Origin: Rhodoferax sp.
GTDB lineage: Bacteria > Pseudomonadota > Gammaproteobacteria > Burkholderiales > Burkholderiaceae
Length of the DNA: 9,365 nt
Assembly: GCA_028292075.1 (NCBI GenBank)
Contig: JAQGNA010000700.1
Span: forward strand, 1-9,365
Direction of reading: 5' to 3'
The translations under genes and the position numbers were made by a program. The notes under the pieces are model-generated. The model had not been told where the DNA came from. It did not search any database and worked only from the letters and a program-made list of their open reading frames with translations. Of the stretch, positions 1 through 6,554 are shown one piece after another. The stretch's first letter is position 1. Every line of letters starts with the position of its first letter.

Positions 1-2
1 TC

Positions 3-98
3 GGCGGCATGTCGTCCGCCGCCTTCGCCGATCGCATCCGCAAGGACGCCGCGCGCTACAAGGAAGTGGTGCGGACCGGCAAGATCCGCGCCGAGTGA
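3..98 (+). CDS. C-terminal end of a Bug/TctC-family solute-binding protein (partial)
   Basis: The window opens inside a plus-strand reading frame that ends with TGA at 96-98. The 31 visible residues, ending in KEVVRTGKIRAE, form the amphipathic C-terminal helix typical of Bug/TctC periplasmic receptors, which commonly finish with an aromatic or tyrosine, a few residues, then a V-K-x-A/G-x-I-K/R pattern. Known members are secreted receptors for carboxylates or other small organic molecules, and many are not next to any transport genes. The domain body lies outside the window, so the assignment rests on this tail alone. The gene converges on the LysR gene, with 7 bp between the stop codons and no evident terminator hairpin there. 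Confidence 0.7.
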   Translation, partial: GGMSSAAFADRIRKDAARYKEVVRTGKIRAE

Positions 99-105
99 CC
101 ACGCG

Positions 106-999
106 TCAGGGCCGGGCGAAATGCGCCAGCAACCATTGCTTGAACAAGCGCACCTTCGGCAAGGCCGAGCGCTCAGGCCGGCTCAGCACCTGGTAACTGG
201 CCAGCGACGAACAGCGCAAGGCGAACGGCGCCACCAGGCGGCCGCTGGCGAGATCGTCGCGCACGAGCAGCGAGCGCCCGATACCCAGGCCCAAGCCCTC
301 CAGGATGGCGTTCATGGAGAAGGACAGCGTCTCGCAGTAGATCTCGTCCGTGAAGGTGTCGCCGTCGGCGCCCGCCTGCTGCAGCCAGACCGGCCAGTCG
401 TCCGTGATGATGGGCGACACGGTGCGCACGATCGGATAGTGCTTCAGGTCCTGCGGGCTGCGCAGCGGCGGCCCGCCGGCGAGCAGCTCCGGCACGCAGA
501 CCGGGAAGAGCTCCTCGTCGGCGATGCGCTCGGCGTCGAAGTCGTGCCAGTGGTCCACGCCATACCAGATCGCGACGTCGAACTCGCGCTGGTCGAGCCG
601 GTCGGTCGGCGCCAGCGGCGTCAGGCGCAGTTCGAACTGCGGATGGGCCTGGCGAAAGTGGCGCAGCGCCGGCGTCAGGCACTTGGCCGCGAAGGCATTC
701 AGGCAGGCGATGGTGAGCCGGCTGTCATGGACCGAGGAGACGCTTTCGGTGGCGGCCGCGATCTGCGCCAGCGCCGGCCGGATGCACTCCAGGTAGGTGC
801 GGCCCTCGTCGGTGAGCCGCGTGGTGTTCTGCTTGCGGGTGAACAGCTGCACCGACAGCAAGCTCTCCAGCTCCTTGATGCGATGGCTGATGGCCGTCTG
901 CGTCAGCTTGAGTTCGAGCGCCGCGCGGGTGAAGCTCTGGTGGCGCGCGGTGGCCTCGAAGGCCAGCAACGCGCTGAGTGGTGGCAGGGCTCTTGGCAT
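106..999 (-). CDS. LysR-type transcriptional regulator, GcvA-like
   Basis: This encodes a 297-residue regulator of normal LysR length. Residues 1-62 form the winged helix-turn-helix: LSALLAFEATARHQSFTRAA, then the recognition region with TQTAISHRIKELE and the wing FTRKQNTTRLTDEG. The rest is a periplasmic-binding-type effector domain. The opening P-L-x-A-L-x-A-F-E-A-x-A-R-H-x-S-F-T-R-A-A is characteristic of the GcvA/AmpR-like subgroup. I prefer the ATG at 999 because the family usually starts a few residues before this motif; an in-frame ATG at 1017 adds only MAYSRA, and neither has a good ribosome-binding site. A longer frame extends to 1317, but it runs antisense through the neighbouring gene and is not credible. 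It is divergent to the solute-binding/RidA gene with only 40 bp between starts, so it most likely controls that gene and the cupin gene and itself. The effector is unknown. Confidence 0.93.
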   Translation of the reverse strand: MPRALPPLSALLAFEATARHQSFTRAALELKLTQTAISHRIKELESLLSVQLFTRKQNTTRLTDEGRTYLECIRPALAQIAAATESVSSVHDSRLTIACLNAFAAKCLTPALRHFRQAHPQFELRLTPLAPTDRLDQREFDVAIWYGVDHWHDFDAERIADEELFPVCVPELLAGGPPLRSPQDLKHYPIVRTVSPIITDDWPVWLQQAGADGDTFTDEIYCETLSFSMNAILEGLGLGIGRSLLVRDDLASGRLVAPFALRCSSLASYQVLSRPERSALPKVRLFKQWLLAHFARP

Positions 1000-1016
1000 G
1001 GCGCGACTGTATGCCA
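994..1016. promoter_or_regulatory. Candidate LysR operator, TGGCAT-N11-ATGCCA dyad
   Basis: A perfect 6-bp inverted repeat occupies 994-999 and 1011-1016, separated by 11 bp, so that T999 and A1011 fit the T-N11-A spacing often quoted for LysR-type boxes. It lies in the very short divergent region between the regulator and the solute-binding gene and overlaps the regulator's preferred start codon, as expected of an autoregulatory site. The left arm includes the start codon CAT, so part of the symmetry could be chance. No convincing -35/-10 pair is visible on either strand here. Confidence 0.4.
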
Positions 1017-1039
1017 TGGGCGGTAAGCAGGAAAATGAC

Positions 1040-2182
1040 ATGGATGCAGTACTCGTGAAGCAGGTGGCGCCCGAGGGCGTGCTGCGCGTTTCCATCAACG
1101 TGGGCAATCCCGTGCTCGCCTCGCGCAGCGCCCCCGGCGCCGGGCCGCGCGGCGTGTCGGTGGATCTGGCGCGTGCCCTTGCGGGGCGGCTGGGCGTGGC
1201 GCTGCAGCCCCTGGTGTTCGAGAGCGCGGGCAAATCCGTGGACGCCATCGCCCGGGGCGAAGCGGACGTCGGCTTCTTTGCGCTGGACCCGGCGCGGGCG
1301 GCGCAGCTGCGCTTCACGCCGCCCTACGTGCTGATCGAGGGCGCCTACCTGGTCAAGGACGCCTCGCCCCTGCGGGCGATGGAGCAAGTCGACGCACCGG
1401 GCCACCGCGTGGTGGTCGGCAAGGGCAGCGCCTACGACCTGTACCTGTCACGCGAGCTGAAGCACGCCACCATCGTGCGGGCGGCGACGTCTCCCACCGT
1501 GGTCGACGAATTCCTGCGCAGCGGCGCCGACGTGGCGGCGGGCGTGCGCCAGCAGTTGCTGGCGGACCGCGAACGCCTCGGCGGCCTGCGGCTGCTGCCC
1601 GGCAATTTCATGGTCATCCAGCAGGCCATGGGCGTGCCGGCCGGCCGCAGCGACGCGGCCCTGGCCATGGTGCGCCAGTTCATCGAGGAGATGAAGGCGG
1701 ACGGCTTCGTCGCCCGGGCGCTGAAGCGGCATGGCGTCGATGGTGCGCAGGTGGCACCGGCGGCCGCGGAGACGGACAACAGGAGGAACAGCATGGACCA
1801 GGGCTCTCATGACTTCGCCGCGCCGGCAGGAATGGCGCCGCCGCGCGGCCACTACAGCCACGCCACCCGCGGTGCCGGCCTCGTCTTCGTCTCGGGCCAG
1901 TTGCCCGTGGCGGCCGACGGCACCGTGCTGGCCGACGCGGCTTTCGACGTGCAGGCGCGGCAGGTGCTCGCCAACGTGGCGGCGGCGCTGCGGGGCGCCG
2001 GCAGCTCGATCGGGCAGCTGCTGCAGGTGCGCGTGTACATCGTCGACATTGCGCAGTGGCCGGCGTTCAACGAAATCTACGCGCAGTGGGCCGGCGCGGC
2101 GCGGCCGGCGCGCGCGGTCGTACCGGTGCCGGCGCTGCACTACGGGTGCATGCTGGAGGTGGAGGCGACGGCGCTGGCTTGA
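1040..2182 (+). CDS. Signal-less solute-binding domain fused in frame to a RidA/YjgF domain
   Basis: One uninterrupted frame of 380 residues holds two domains. Residues 1-240 resemble a type 2 amino-acid solute-binding domain (SBP_bac_3): VLRVSINVGNPVLA near the N-terminus, then GVSVDLARALAGRLG, DVGFFALDPARA and the FTPPYVLIEGAYLVK hinge pattern. Residues 252-380 are a full-length RidA domain (129 residues) with VFVSGQLPVAADG, VRVYIVDIAQWPAFNEIYAQ and the C-terminal LEVEATALA; the Arg in PARAVVPVPAL matches the imine-deaminase arginine of RidA. I chose the ATG at 1040, preceded by AGGAAA seven bases upstream; upstream in-frame ATGs at 998 and 1016 overlap the divergent regulator. There is no signal peptide, so the protein should be cytoplasmic. 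A strong AGGAGG and an ATG at 1793 sit exactly at the domain border, so free RidA may also be made, or the two were separate genes until a stop codon was lost. RidA enzymes hydrolyse reactive enamines/imines; the role of the first domain is uncertain. Confidence 0.82.
   Translation: MDAVLVKQVAPEGVLRVSINVGNPVLASRSAPGAGPRGVSVDLARALAGRLGVALQPLVFESAGKSVDAIARGEADVGFFALDPARAAQLRFTPPYVLIEGAYLVKDASPLRAMEQVDAPGHRVVVGKGSAYDLYLSRELKHATIVRAATSPTVVDEFLRSGADVAAGVRQQLLADRERLGGLRLLPGNFMVIQQAMGVPAGRSDAALAMVRQFIEEMKADGFVARALKRHGVDGAQVAPAAAETDNRRNSMDQGSHDFAAPAGMAPPRGHYSHATRGAGLVFVSGQLPVAADGTVLADAAFDVQARQVLANVAAALRGAGSSIGQLLQVRVYIVDIAQWPAFNEIYAQWAGAARPARAVVPVPALHYGCMLEVEATALA
1781..2182 (+). CDS. Internal RidA/YjgF reading start (separate RidA gene or second product)
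   Basis: AGGAGG at 1781-1786, six bases ahead of the ATG at 1793, is the best Shine-Dalgarno in the left half of the window. From this ATG to the TGA at 2180-2182 there are 129 codons, the standard size of a free RidA protein, beginning MDQGSHDFAAPAGMAPPRGH. RidA proteins form trimers with active sites between subunits and hydrolyse 2-aminoacrylate and related imines to keto acids; the conserved Arg (in PAR) and Glu (LEVEA) are present. It is in frame with, and has no stop from, the solute-binding domain upstream. I list it separately because the signals say that independent translation is likely whether or not the fusion protein is also made. Confidence 0.65.
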   Translation, partial: RRNSMDQGSHDFAAPAGMAPPRGHYSHATRGAGLVFVSGQLPVAADGTVLADAAFDVQARQVLANVAAALRGAGSSIGQLLQVRVYIVDIAQWPAFNEIYAQWAGAARPARAVVPVPALHYGCMLEVEATALA

Positions 2183-2208
2183 ACGTTTGGCGTCGAGCGC
2201 CTTAGACT
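2179..2208 (+). promoter_or_regulatory. Possible sigma-70 promoter for the cupin gene
   Basis: TTGAAC at 2179-2184, overlapping the RidA stop codon, and TAGACT at 2203-2208 are separated by 18 bp. Each hexamer matches four of six consensus bases. The site ends about 32 bp before the cupin start. This would allow the cupin gene to be expressed on its own as well as by read-through. The assignment is by eye only. Confidence 0.35.
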
Positions 2209-2240
2209 GCGTCGACACGCAACACACAAGGGGACGAAGG

Positions 2241-2747
2241 ATGGACAACGGGCCGGCACCACTGCTCACCTCGGAGAACGACTGGCGCAGGGAAATGGAC
2301 CGGCTCTCCGCCAGCCCCGGACCGAAGTTCTTCCACCTGCGGGCCCGCTTGCCCGTGGTGGGCCGCACCAACCAGATGCTGGCGGCGACCGAGCACCTGA
2401 GCGTGGTCCTGAAGACCTATGCCACCGGCGGCGAGAACGAACTGCACGCGCATAGCCACGAAGACCACTTGTTCGTGGTGATGCAGGGTGCCGCGGTGTT
2501 CTTCGGCCCGAACGGCGAGAGCCGTCGCGTGACCCGCAACGACTGCGTGCTGCTGCCGGCCGGGAGCTGGTACAAGTTCCACGCGGAGGAACACGAACCC
2601 CTGGTGCTGCTGCGCGTCGGGGCGGCCACCGATTCCTCGCACGATGTGCTCGCGCGCGTGGACACCGAAGGACAGCCCTTCGGTGGCTACACTGAGAAGA
2701 ACAAGGAAGGTCCTTGCGAGCTGCACCCGACGGCGGTGTTCGAGTAA
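2241..2747 (+). CDS. Small single-domain cupin protein
   Basis: This 168-residue protein carries a cupin beta-barrel. Motif 1 is residues 63-83, GGENELHAHSHEDHLFVVMQG, with histidines at 69, 71, 73 and 76; the position normally held by glutamate is taken by D75 or H76. Motif 2 is around residues 105-114, LPAGSWYKFH, where the usual histidine is a tyrosine and H114 lies three residues later. The ligand set is therefore not the textbook one and metal binding is uncertain. There is no signal peptide. The ATG at 2241 directly follows GGACGAAGG, an acceptable ribosome-binding site. The gene starts 58 bp after the RidA stop on the same strand, so the two probably belong to one metabolic unit under the divergent LysR regulator. 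Small cupins next to catabolic genes are commonly isomerases, dioxygenases or sugar/acid-binding proteins; I cannot choose among these. Confidence 0.88.
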   Translation: MDNGPAPLLTSENDWRREMDRLSASPGPKFFHLRARLPVVGRTNQMLAATEHLSVVLKTYATGGENELHAHSHEDHLFVVMQGAAVFFGPNGESRRVTRNDCVLLPAGSWYKFHAEEHEPLVLLRVGAATDSSHDVLARVDTEGQPFGGYTEKNKEGPCELHPTAVFE

Positions 2748-2923
2748 GGCGTCGTCTTGCGGCCGTCCGCAGCGAGCGCGATGAAAACGCCCTTCCACAA
2801 CTGTTGGATTATTCACGTCTCTCTCATTCTTTGAGACTGCGGGCCCGGTGCCGCGGGCTTTACCGAGCCTGCAACGCGAGGCCCTGTGCGACACTTTTGC
2901 TTCCCTGGACAGCAAGGCGAAAG

Positions 2924-3241
2924 ATGGGACTGACGAAACGCTTCATGGAATTCGAGGAAGAGCGCGATGCCGCTTGTGCCGCACTGCAGGAGCTGCTCGA
3001 CATAGGCCGCATCGCTCATGCCCCCACCGTCAAGATTGCGGAACGCGTGATTGCCGACGGCAACTTCGACGCGCTGAGCCCGCTGGAAAAGGAAGTCTTC
3101 GACCGCTTCATCGCGCCGAAGATGCGGATCGAATGCGAGCTGTGCATGACGCAGATTCCCGTCGCAAGCTACCCGGAAGTGATCGCCAGTCCCGAGTACG
3201 AGGGCAAGATTCTTTGCGACGGCTGCCTGCTGCCGCGCTAG
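2924..3241 (+). CDS. Conserved-looking hypothetical protein with two CxxC motifs
   Basis: This encodes 105 residues. The first 70 are mostly helical and acidic (MGLTKRFMEFEEERDAA, then ALQELLDIGRIAHAPTVKIA), with a second helical stretch LSPLEKEVFDRFIAPKM. The last 35 hold CELC (C71, C74) and CDGC (C98, C101), 23 residues apart, which looks like a small zinc ribbon or treble clef. I do not recognise the family. The ATG at 2924 follows AAGGCGAAAG, a modest ribosome-binding site; the same frame extends upstream to 2714 but that part overlaps the cupin gene and is Arg-rich out-of-frame noise. It converges with the Bug gene, with 9 bp between stops. A 176-bp gap separates it from the cupin gene, so it probably has its own promoter. 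GC at third positions fits the surroundings, so I take it as a real gene. Confidence 0.75.
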   Translation: MGLTKRFMEFEEERDAACAALQELLDIGRIAHAPTVKIAERVIADGNFDALSPLEKEVFDRFIAPKMRIECELCMTQIPVASYPEVIASPEYEGKILCDGCLLPR

Positions 3242-3250
3242 GAGGCCCCG

Positions 3251-4237
3251 CTATTCTTCCGCGGTGAACCCCGATGCACGAACGATCGGCTCCCAATGGG
3301 CCATGTCCGCCTTCAGGCTGGCAGCGAGGCTCTCGGGGGAGCTTGGCGCGACCTCGGTGGCGACTGCCGCATAAGCATCGCGTACGGCCGGCGTCGCCAG
3401 CACCTCGTTGATCGCGGCGGATGCCGCGGCAACGATGGCACGCGGGGTCCGGGCGGGCATGAACACGCCCATCCATGTGACCGTCACGACCTCCTTGTAG
3501 CCACTCTCGATCATCGTCGGAACGTCGGCAAGGAACTGCGACCGCTGCTGGCCGGTGGTGGCCAACACCCGCACCCGGCCACCCTTGAGTTGCGGCAAGG
3601 CCTCGCTGAGGGGATTGAAGCCGAGGGCGATCTGTCCTCCCATGATGTCCTGCAAAGCCGGCGCCCCGCCCTTGTAGGGAACGTGCGTGAGATTCAAATC
3701 CGCCGCGCGCGCAAACATGGTCCCCGCGAAGTGGGGTGTGCCACCGGGGCCCGTGCTGGCGAAGGAAGCGAATTGCGGATTCGCCTTCAGCCAGCGCACC
3801 AGGTCCGCTGTCCGCTTGACGGCCTCGGGGACCATCGGCCCGACGCACAGCGCCAGCGAAGTACGGCCGCACATCGCCACCGGCGTGAGGTCGTTGATCG
3901 GGTCATAGCCAAGCCGCCGGTAGCTGTGCGGAAAGATGGTCAGCGCGAAGTCCGGGGTGAAGAGCATGGTCGAGCCGTCCGGCGCGCTGTTCTTCACCGC
4001 CTCCACCGCGATCCGCCCGGTCGCGCCGGGCCTGCTCTCCACGATCATTCCGGCGGGATAGGACCTGGCGAGGCCGGCAACGACTGGGCGGGCGGCTGCG
4101 TCCACGCCGCCCCCGACGGGGAATCCGATGATCATTCGCGCGGGCCTGGATTGCGCTTTGGCCTGGCATGCGCCGAAGAGCAGCGCCGGAACCAGCTTGT
4201 TGAAGTCGCGACGGGCCAGGGTGGATCGGTTTTGCAC
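3251..4237 (-). CDS. Bug/TctC-family tripartite tricarboxylate transporter receptor
   Basis: This 328-residue protein is a normal-length Bug periplasmic receptor. It opens with a twin-arginine-like signal (RRDFNKL at residues 9-15, then LVPALLFGACQAKA with probable cleavage after AKA at 28). Family hallmarks follow: IIGFPVGGGVDAAARPVVA, VESRPGATGRIAVEAV, FASTGPGGTPHFAG, HVPYKGGAPALQDIMGGQI and the C-terminal AHWEPIVRASGF. I chose the GTG at 4237 because AAGGAAG lies six bases upstream and it places the signal peptide at the N-terminus; an ATG at 4300 would add 21 unlikely residues. The protein should bind an unknown small organic acid, amide or similar compound in the periplasm. It lies 147 bp downstream of the amidase on the same strand, which suggests that it delivers a substrate for that pathway. 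No membrane partners (TctA/TctB-like) are in the window, common for orphan Bug genes. Confidence 0.93.
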   Translation of the reverse strand: MQNRSTLARRDFNKLVPALLFGACQAKAQSRPARMIIGFPVGGGVDAAARPVVAGLARSYPAGMIVESRPGATGRIAVEAVKNSAPDGSTMLFTPDFALTIFPHSYRRLGYDPINDLTPVAMCGRTSLALCVGPMVPEAVKRTADLVRWLKANPQFASFASTGPGGTPHFAGTMFARAADLNLTHVPYKGGAPALQDIMGGQIALGFNPLSEALPQLKGGRVRVLATTGQQRSQFLADVPTMIESGYKEVVTVTWMGVFMPARTPRAIVAAASAAINEVLATPAVRDAYAAVATEVAPSSPESLAASLKADMAHWEPIVRASGFTAEE

Positions 4238-4384
4238 TGCTTGCTTCCTTCGATGCTTGGGGGGGCCTGAACAGATCCCGCCGGGGTCGAATCTAGACAA
4301 GTGCGGGCATTGGAGGCCCAGGGGTTTTCCCGGCAGGCATCCAGACGCAGAAACAAAAAGCCTCGATCTCCCTCGCGACCTCGC

Positions 4385-5769
4385 TCACCCGTACGCCAGT
4401 GGTGCAAGCAAGGGCCAGGGCGCCGACGCTTCCATGAGGTAGGCCAGCCGGATCAGGTCTGGTTCGCTGCCGCGCAGCCCGAGCAGTTGCACCGACAGCG
4501 GCATGCCCTGGGCATCGAGGCCATGTGGCACCACCATCGCTGGACAGCCGGCGGCGTTCGCCGCACGGCGAACCGTGCGAGCTCGGTGAACTTGTGGAAG
4601 TGGGCGTCGAGGTCATCGCCGTCCGTGCGCATGGAGCCGATCTCCGGAATGGATCTGGCGAGTGCCGGCGTCAGCAGCACGTCGAATCCTTCCAGGGCGC
4701 GGTAAAGCAGCTCTGTCACTTGCACCAGGGCGGCCGCGGCCGTGGCGTGTTGCCCCAGCGTGAGCGTGCGGCCGCGCCGAGCGACGGCCCAGGTCATCGG
4801 CTCCAGGCCGTCCGGCGCGGGGTTCAGCGCCTCGACGGCCGCCGCCGCCGCGACGCAGGACTGGTACTCGTAAGCCTGCCGTGCCCGCTCGCTCAGGAGG
4901 GAAAAGCGCGCGGCATCGATCTGCTCCACGTGATGGCCCTGCCGTTCCAGCAGCGCCGCAGCGCTGCCCGCCGCCCGCGCCCATTCGCCACCGACCGGCA
5001 CCCCTTGCGGCGCCGCCTGCAGCACGGCGATGCGCAAGGGCCGCGCGGACGGCGTAGCCTCGCCTTGGCGGCTCGCGACGCGCCAGGCCATGTCCGTGTC
5101 CCGCACGGTGCGGCTCACGACCAGTTCGGCGGCGAGGCCGCCGAACACGTTGGCATAGGTCGGGCCTTGCGGCACCGAGCCGCGGCCTGGCTTGAGTCCG
5201 ACCAGCCCGCAGGCGGCCGCCGGGACGCGGATGGAACCGGCGGCATCGGTGGCATGCGCCATCGGCAGGATGCCGGCCGCGACGGCGCTCGCCGCCCCGC
5301 CGGACGAGCCGCCGGCGCTGCGCTGCAGGTTCCACGGATTGCGGCAGATCGGCCCGATCGCCGGCTCGGTCGACAGGTTGAGGCCGAATTCCGGCACCGC
5401 CGTCTTGCCGAAAGGCACCAGGCCGGCAGCCTTGAAGCGCGCGATCAATTCGCCGTCCTGCGCGTCCGGCCGCGCAGTTTGCATGAGGTGCCGCGAACCG
5501 ACCCGGGTCGGCACGCCGGCCCAGGGCGCGCCCAGGTCCTTGACGAGGAAAGGCACGCCGGCAAAGGGGCCCGCGGTGGCGCCGTGCCCGCGCAGCGACT
5601 CGCGCGCGAGGTCCTCGGCAAAATCGCTGATGGCGCCGAGGCGGTCCTGCAAGGCGTGCGCGCGGCCGACGGCGAGCTCCAGCAACTCCGAGGCCGAGAC
5701 CTCACGCGCCCGCACGAGTTGCGCCAGTGCACAGGCGTCGGCCTGCAGGTATTCGTCCAAAGACATCAT
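4385..5769 (-). pseudogene. Amidase-signature hydrolase with an apparent frameshift near 4560
   Basis: From the ATG at 5769 the protein shows the amidase-signature catalytic set: K77 in FLVKDLG, cis-Ser155 in SAGGSSGG and nucleophile Ser179 in DAAGSIR, with the family spacing of 24 between the two serines. These enzymes hydrolyse amides to acid and ammonia. After residue 402 or so (TELARFAV) the frame becomes nonsense (RRTPPAVQRWWCH and a Cys/Arg-rich tail stopping at 4453). Shifting frame near 4560 recovers a perfect family C-terminus: NAAGCPAMVVPHGLDAQGMP, LSVQLLGLRGSEPDLIRLA, ending at TGA 4385-4387. The total, 1385 bp, is one base short of 462 codons, so a single missing C (plus strand, around 4560-4563) explains everything. 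This is either a real inactivating mutation or a base-calling error. The catalytic residues are intact but the C-terminal fold would be lost. The start is 4 bp after the phosphoribosyltransferase stop, so the two genes are co-transcribed. Confidence 0.85.
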
Positions 5770-5773
5770 CGGA

Positions 5774-6484
5774 TCAGGTCCCAGGAAGTTGCAGCGTGGC
5801 CGCGATCGGACGCCAGCCATTGGCCGTGCCTTCGAAGATGGGGATGTGGCCCAGGCCCACCACCCGGCCCGCCCAGTCGGCGCCCAGCGTCTCGCGCCAG
5901 GCGTAGCCCTCGGTAAGCGCCGTCACGATCGCCTCCACCTTCGCTCCCGCGCGCAGCAGCAAAGGCAGCACCGCGGCCGCCGTGGCGCCGGTGTTGATCA
6001 CGTCGTCGACCACGACCACCCGCTTGCCGGCCACGCGCGTGAGCAAGGCCGGATCGAGATAGACGCTCTTGACCTGGTCCGGGCTGGTGGACGAACTCAC
6101 GCGCTGCGACAGCGCCTCGTCGTACCAGAACTTGCGCGACAGCCCCATGGGGGTGTAGTGCGGAAACCCGAGCCCGCGCGCCGCGATTCGGGCGTAGTCC
6201 AGGCCCATGGTCGGCACGCCGACGATCGCTTCCGGTTGGTAGCGGCCGGCGAGTTGCGTCAGCGCGGAGCCGAGCGCGTCTTCCACTGCGAACGGCGTCT
6301 GGTTGGACATGAGCAGCGCAATGGCCTGCGCGCCGCCCGGCAGCGGCCGCAAGGGCAGTTCGAGGTAGCTGCCGTCCGGCAACTGCACCGGATAGTGCGA
6401 CTCGAAGGTCGCCGCGTTCGCCGAGGCAGGCGGTGCCGAGGCCGGGTGAAGCCGGACCTCGTAAGGGGGAAGGATCGTTGTCAT
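5774..6484 (-). CDS. Type I phosphoribosyltransferase
   Basis: This 236-residue protein has the PRPP-binding signature VVVVDDVINTGAT at residues 156-168, with the paired acidic residues D160-D161, and an upstream IVGVPTMGLDYARIAARGLG segment (residues 87-106) like the PP-loop region of purine phosphoribosyltransferases. It has no signal peptide and should be cytosolic, transferring a base (or an analogue) to PRPP or running in reverse. It resembles the adenine/xanthine phosphoribosyltransferase group in layout, but the hood region that sets base specificity (residues 30-75) is not one I can assign. The ATG at 6484 overlaps the stop codon of an upstream gene remnant as ATGA and lacks a good Shine-Dalgarno, so translation was probably coupled to that gene. 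The amidase starts 4 bp after its stop. With the upstream gene truncated, its original promoter has probably gone. Confidence 0.88.
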   Translation of the reverse strand: MTTILPPYEVRLHPASAPPASANAATFESHYPVQLPDGSYLELPLRPLPGGAQAIALLMSNQTPFAVEDALGSALTQLAGRYQPEAIVGVPTMGLDYARIAARGLGFPHYTPMGLSRKFWYDEALSQRVSSSTSPDQVKSVYLDPALLTRVAGKRVVVVDDVINTGATAAAVLPLLLRAGAKVEAIVTALTEGYAWRETLGADWAGRVVGLGHIPIFEGTANGWRPIAATLQLPGT

Positions 6485-6550
6485 GCGATGCCCAATGCGG
6501 CGACGCGCTCGCGGGTGTAGAGGTCGTTCCAGTTCACCAGGGCGAGGTCA
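6481..6550 (-). pseudogene. C-terminal remnant of an unidentified gene upstream of the phosphoribosyltransferase
   Basis: Reading minus strand, about 20-24 codons ending DLALVNWNDLYTRERVAALG-I-A and TGA (6483-6481) precede the phosphoribosyltransferase. The stop overlaps its ATG (ATGA), the usual sign of a genuine upstream operon gene. To the right of about 6550 the DNA reads instead as a LysR gene on the opposite strand, so the rest of this gene is missing. The piece is too short for me to name a family. Confidence 0.5.
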
Positions 6551-6554
6551 CGGG

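Noticed and set aside
121..1026. Long plus-strand open frame of 301 codons opposite the LysR gene
   Set aside because: Antisense shadow typical of high-GC coding DNA; Arg/Gln/Ala-rich with no domain, while the minus strand encodes a clear regulator.
797..1039. In-frame upstream extension of the solute-binding gene with a stretch resembling a signal peptide (MRWLMAVCVSLSSSA)
   Set aside because: It is the antisense of the LysR helix-turn-helix coding region; the apparent hydrophobic run is a by-product of that sequence, and a better start with a Shine-Dalgarno is at 1040.
2843..2861. Hairpin GCCCG-N6-CGGGC followed by TTT after the cupin gene, a possible terminator
   Set aside because: Five base pairs and only three T residues are too weak to claim in DNA this GC-rich.
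4453..4560. Cys/Arg-rich tail of the amidase frame (CRCRCNCSGC), which could look like a metal-binding extension
   Set aside because: It is out-of-frame reading after the frameshift; the other frame gives a clean amidase C-terminus over the same bases.
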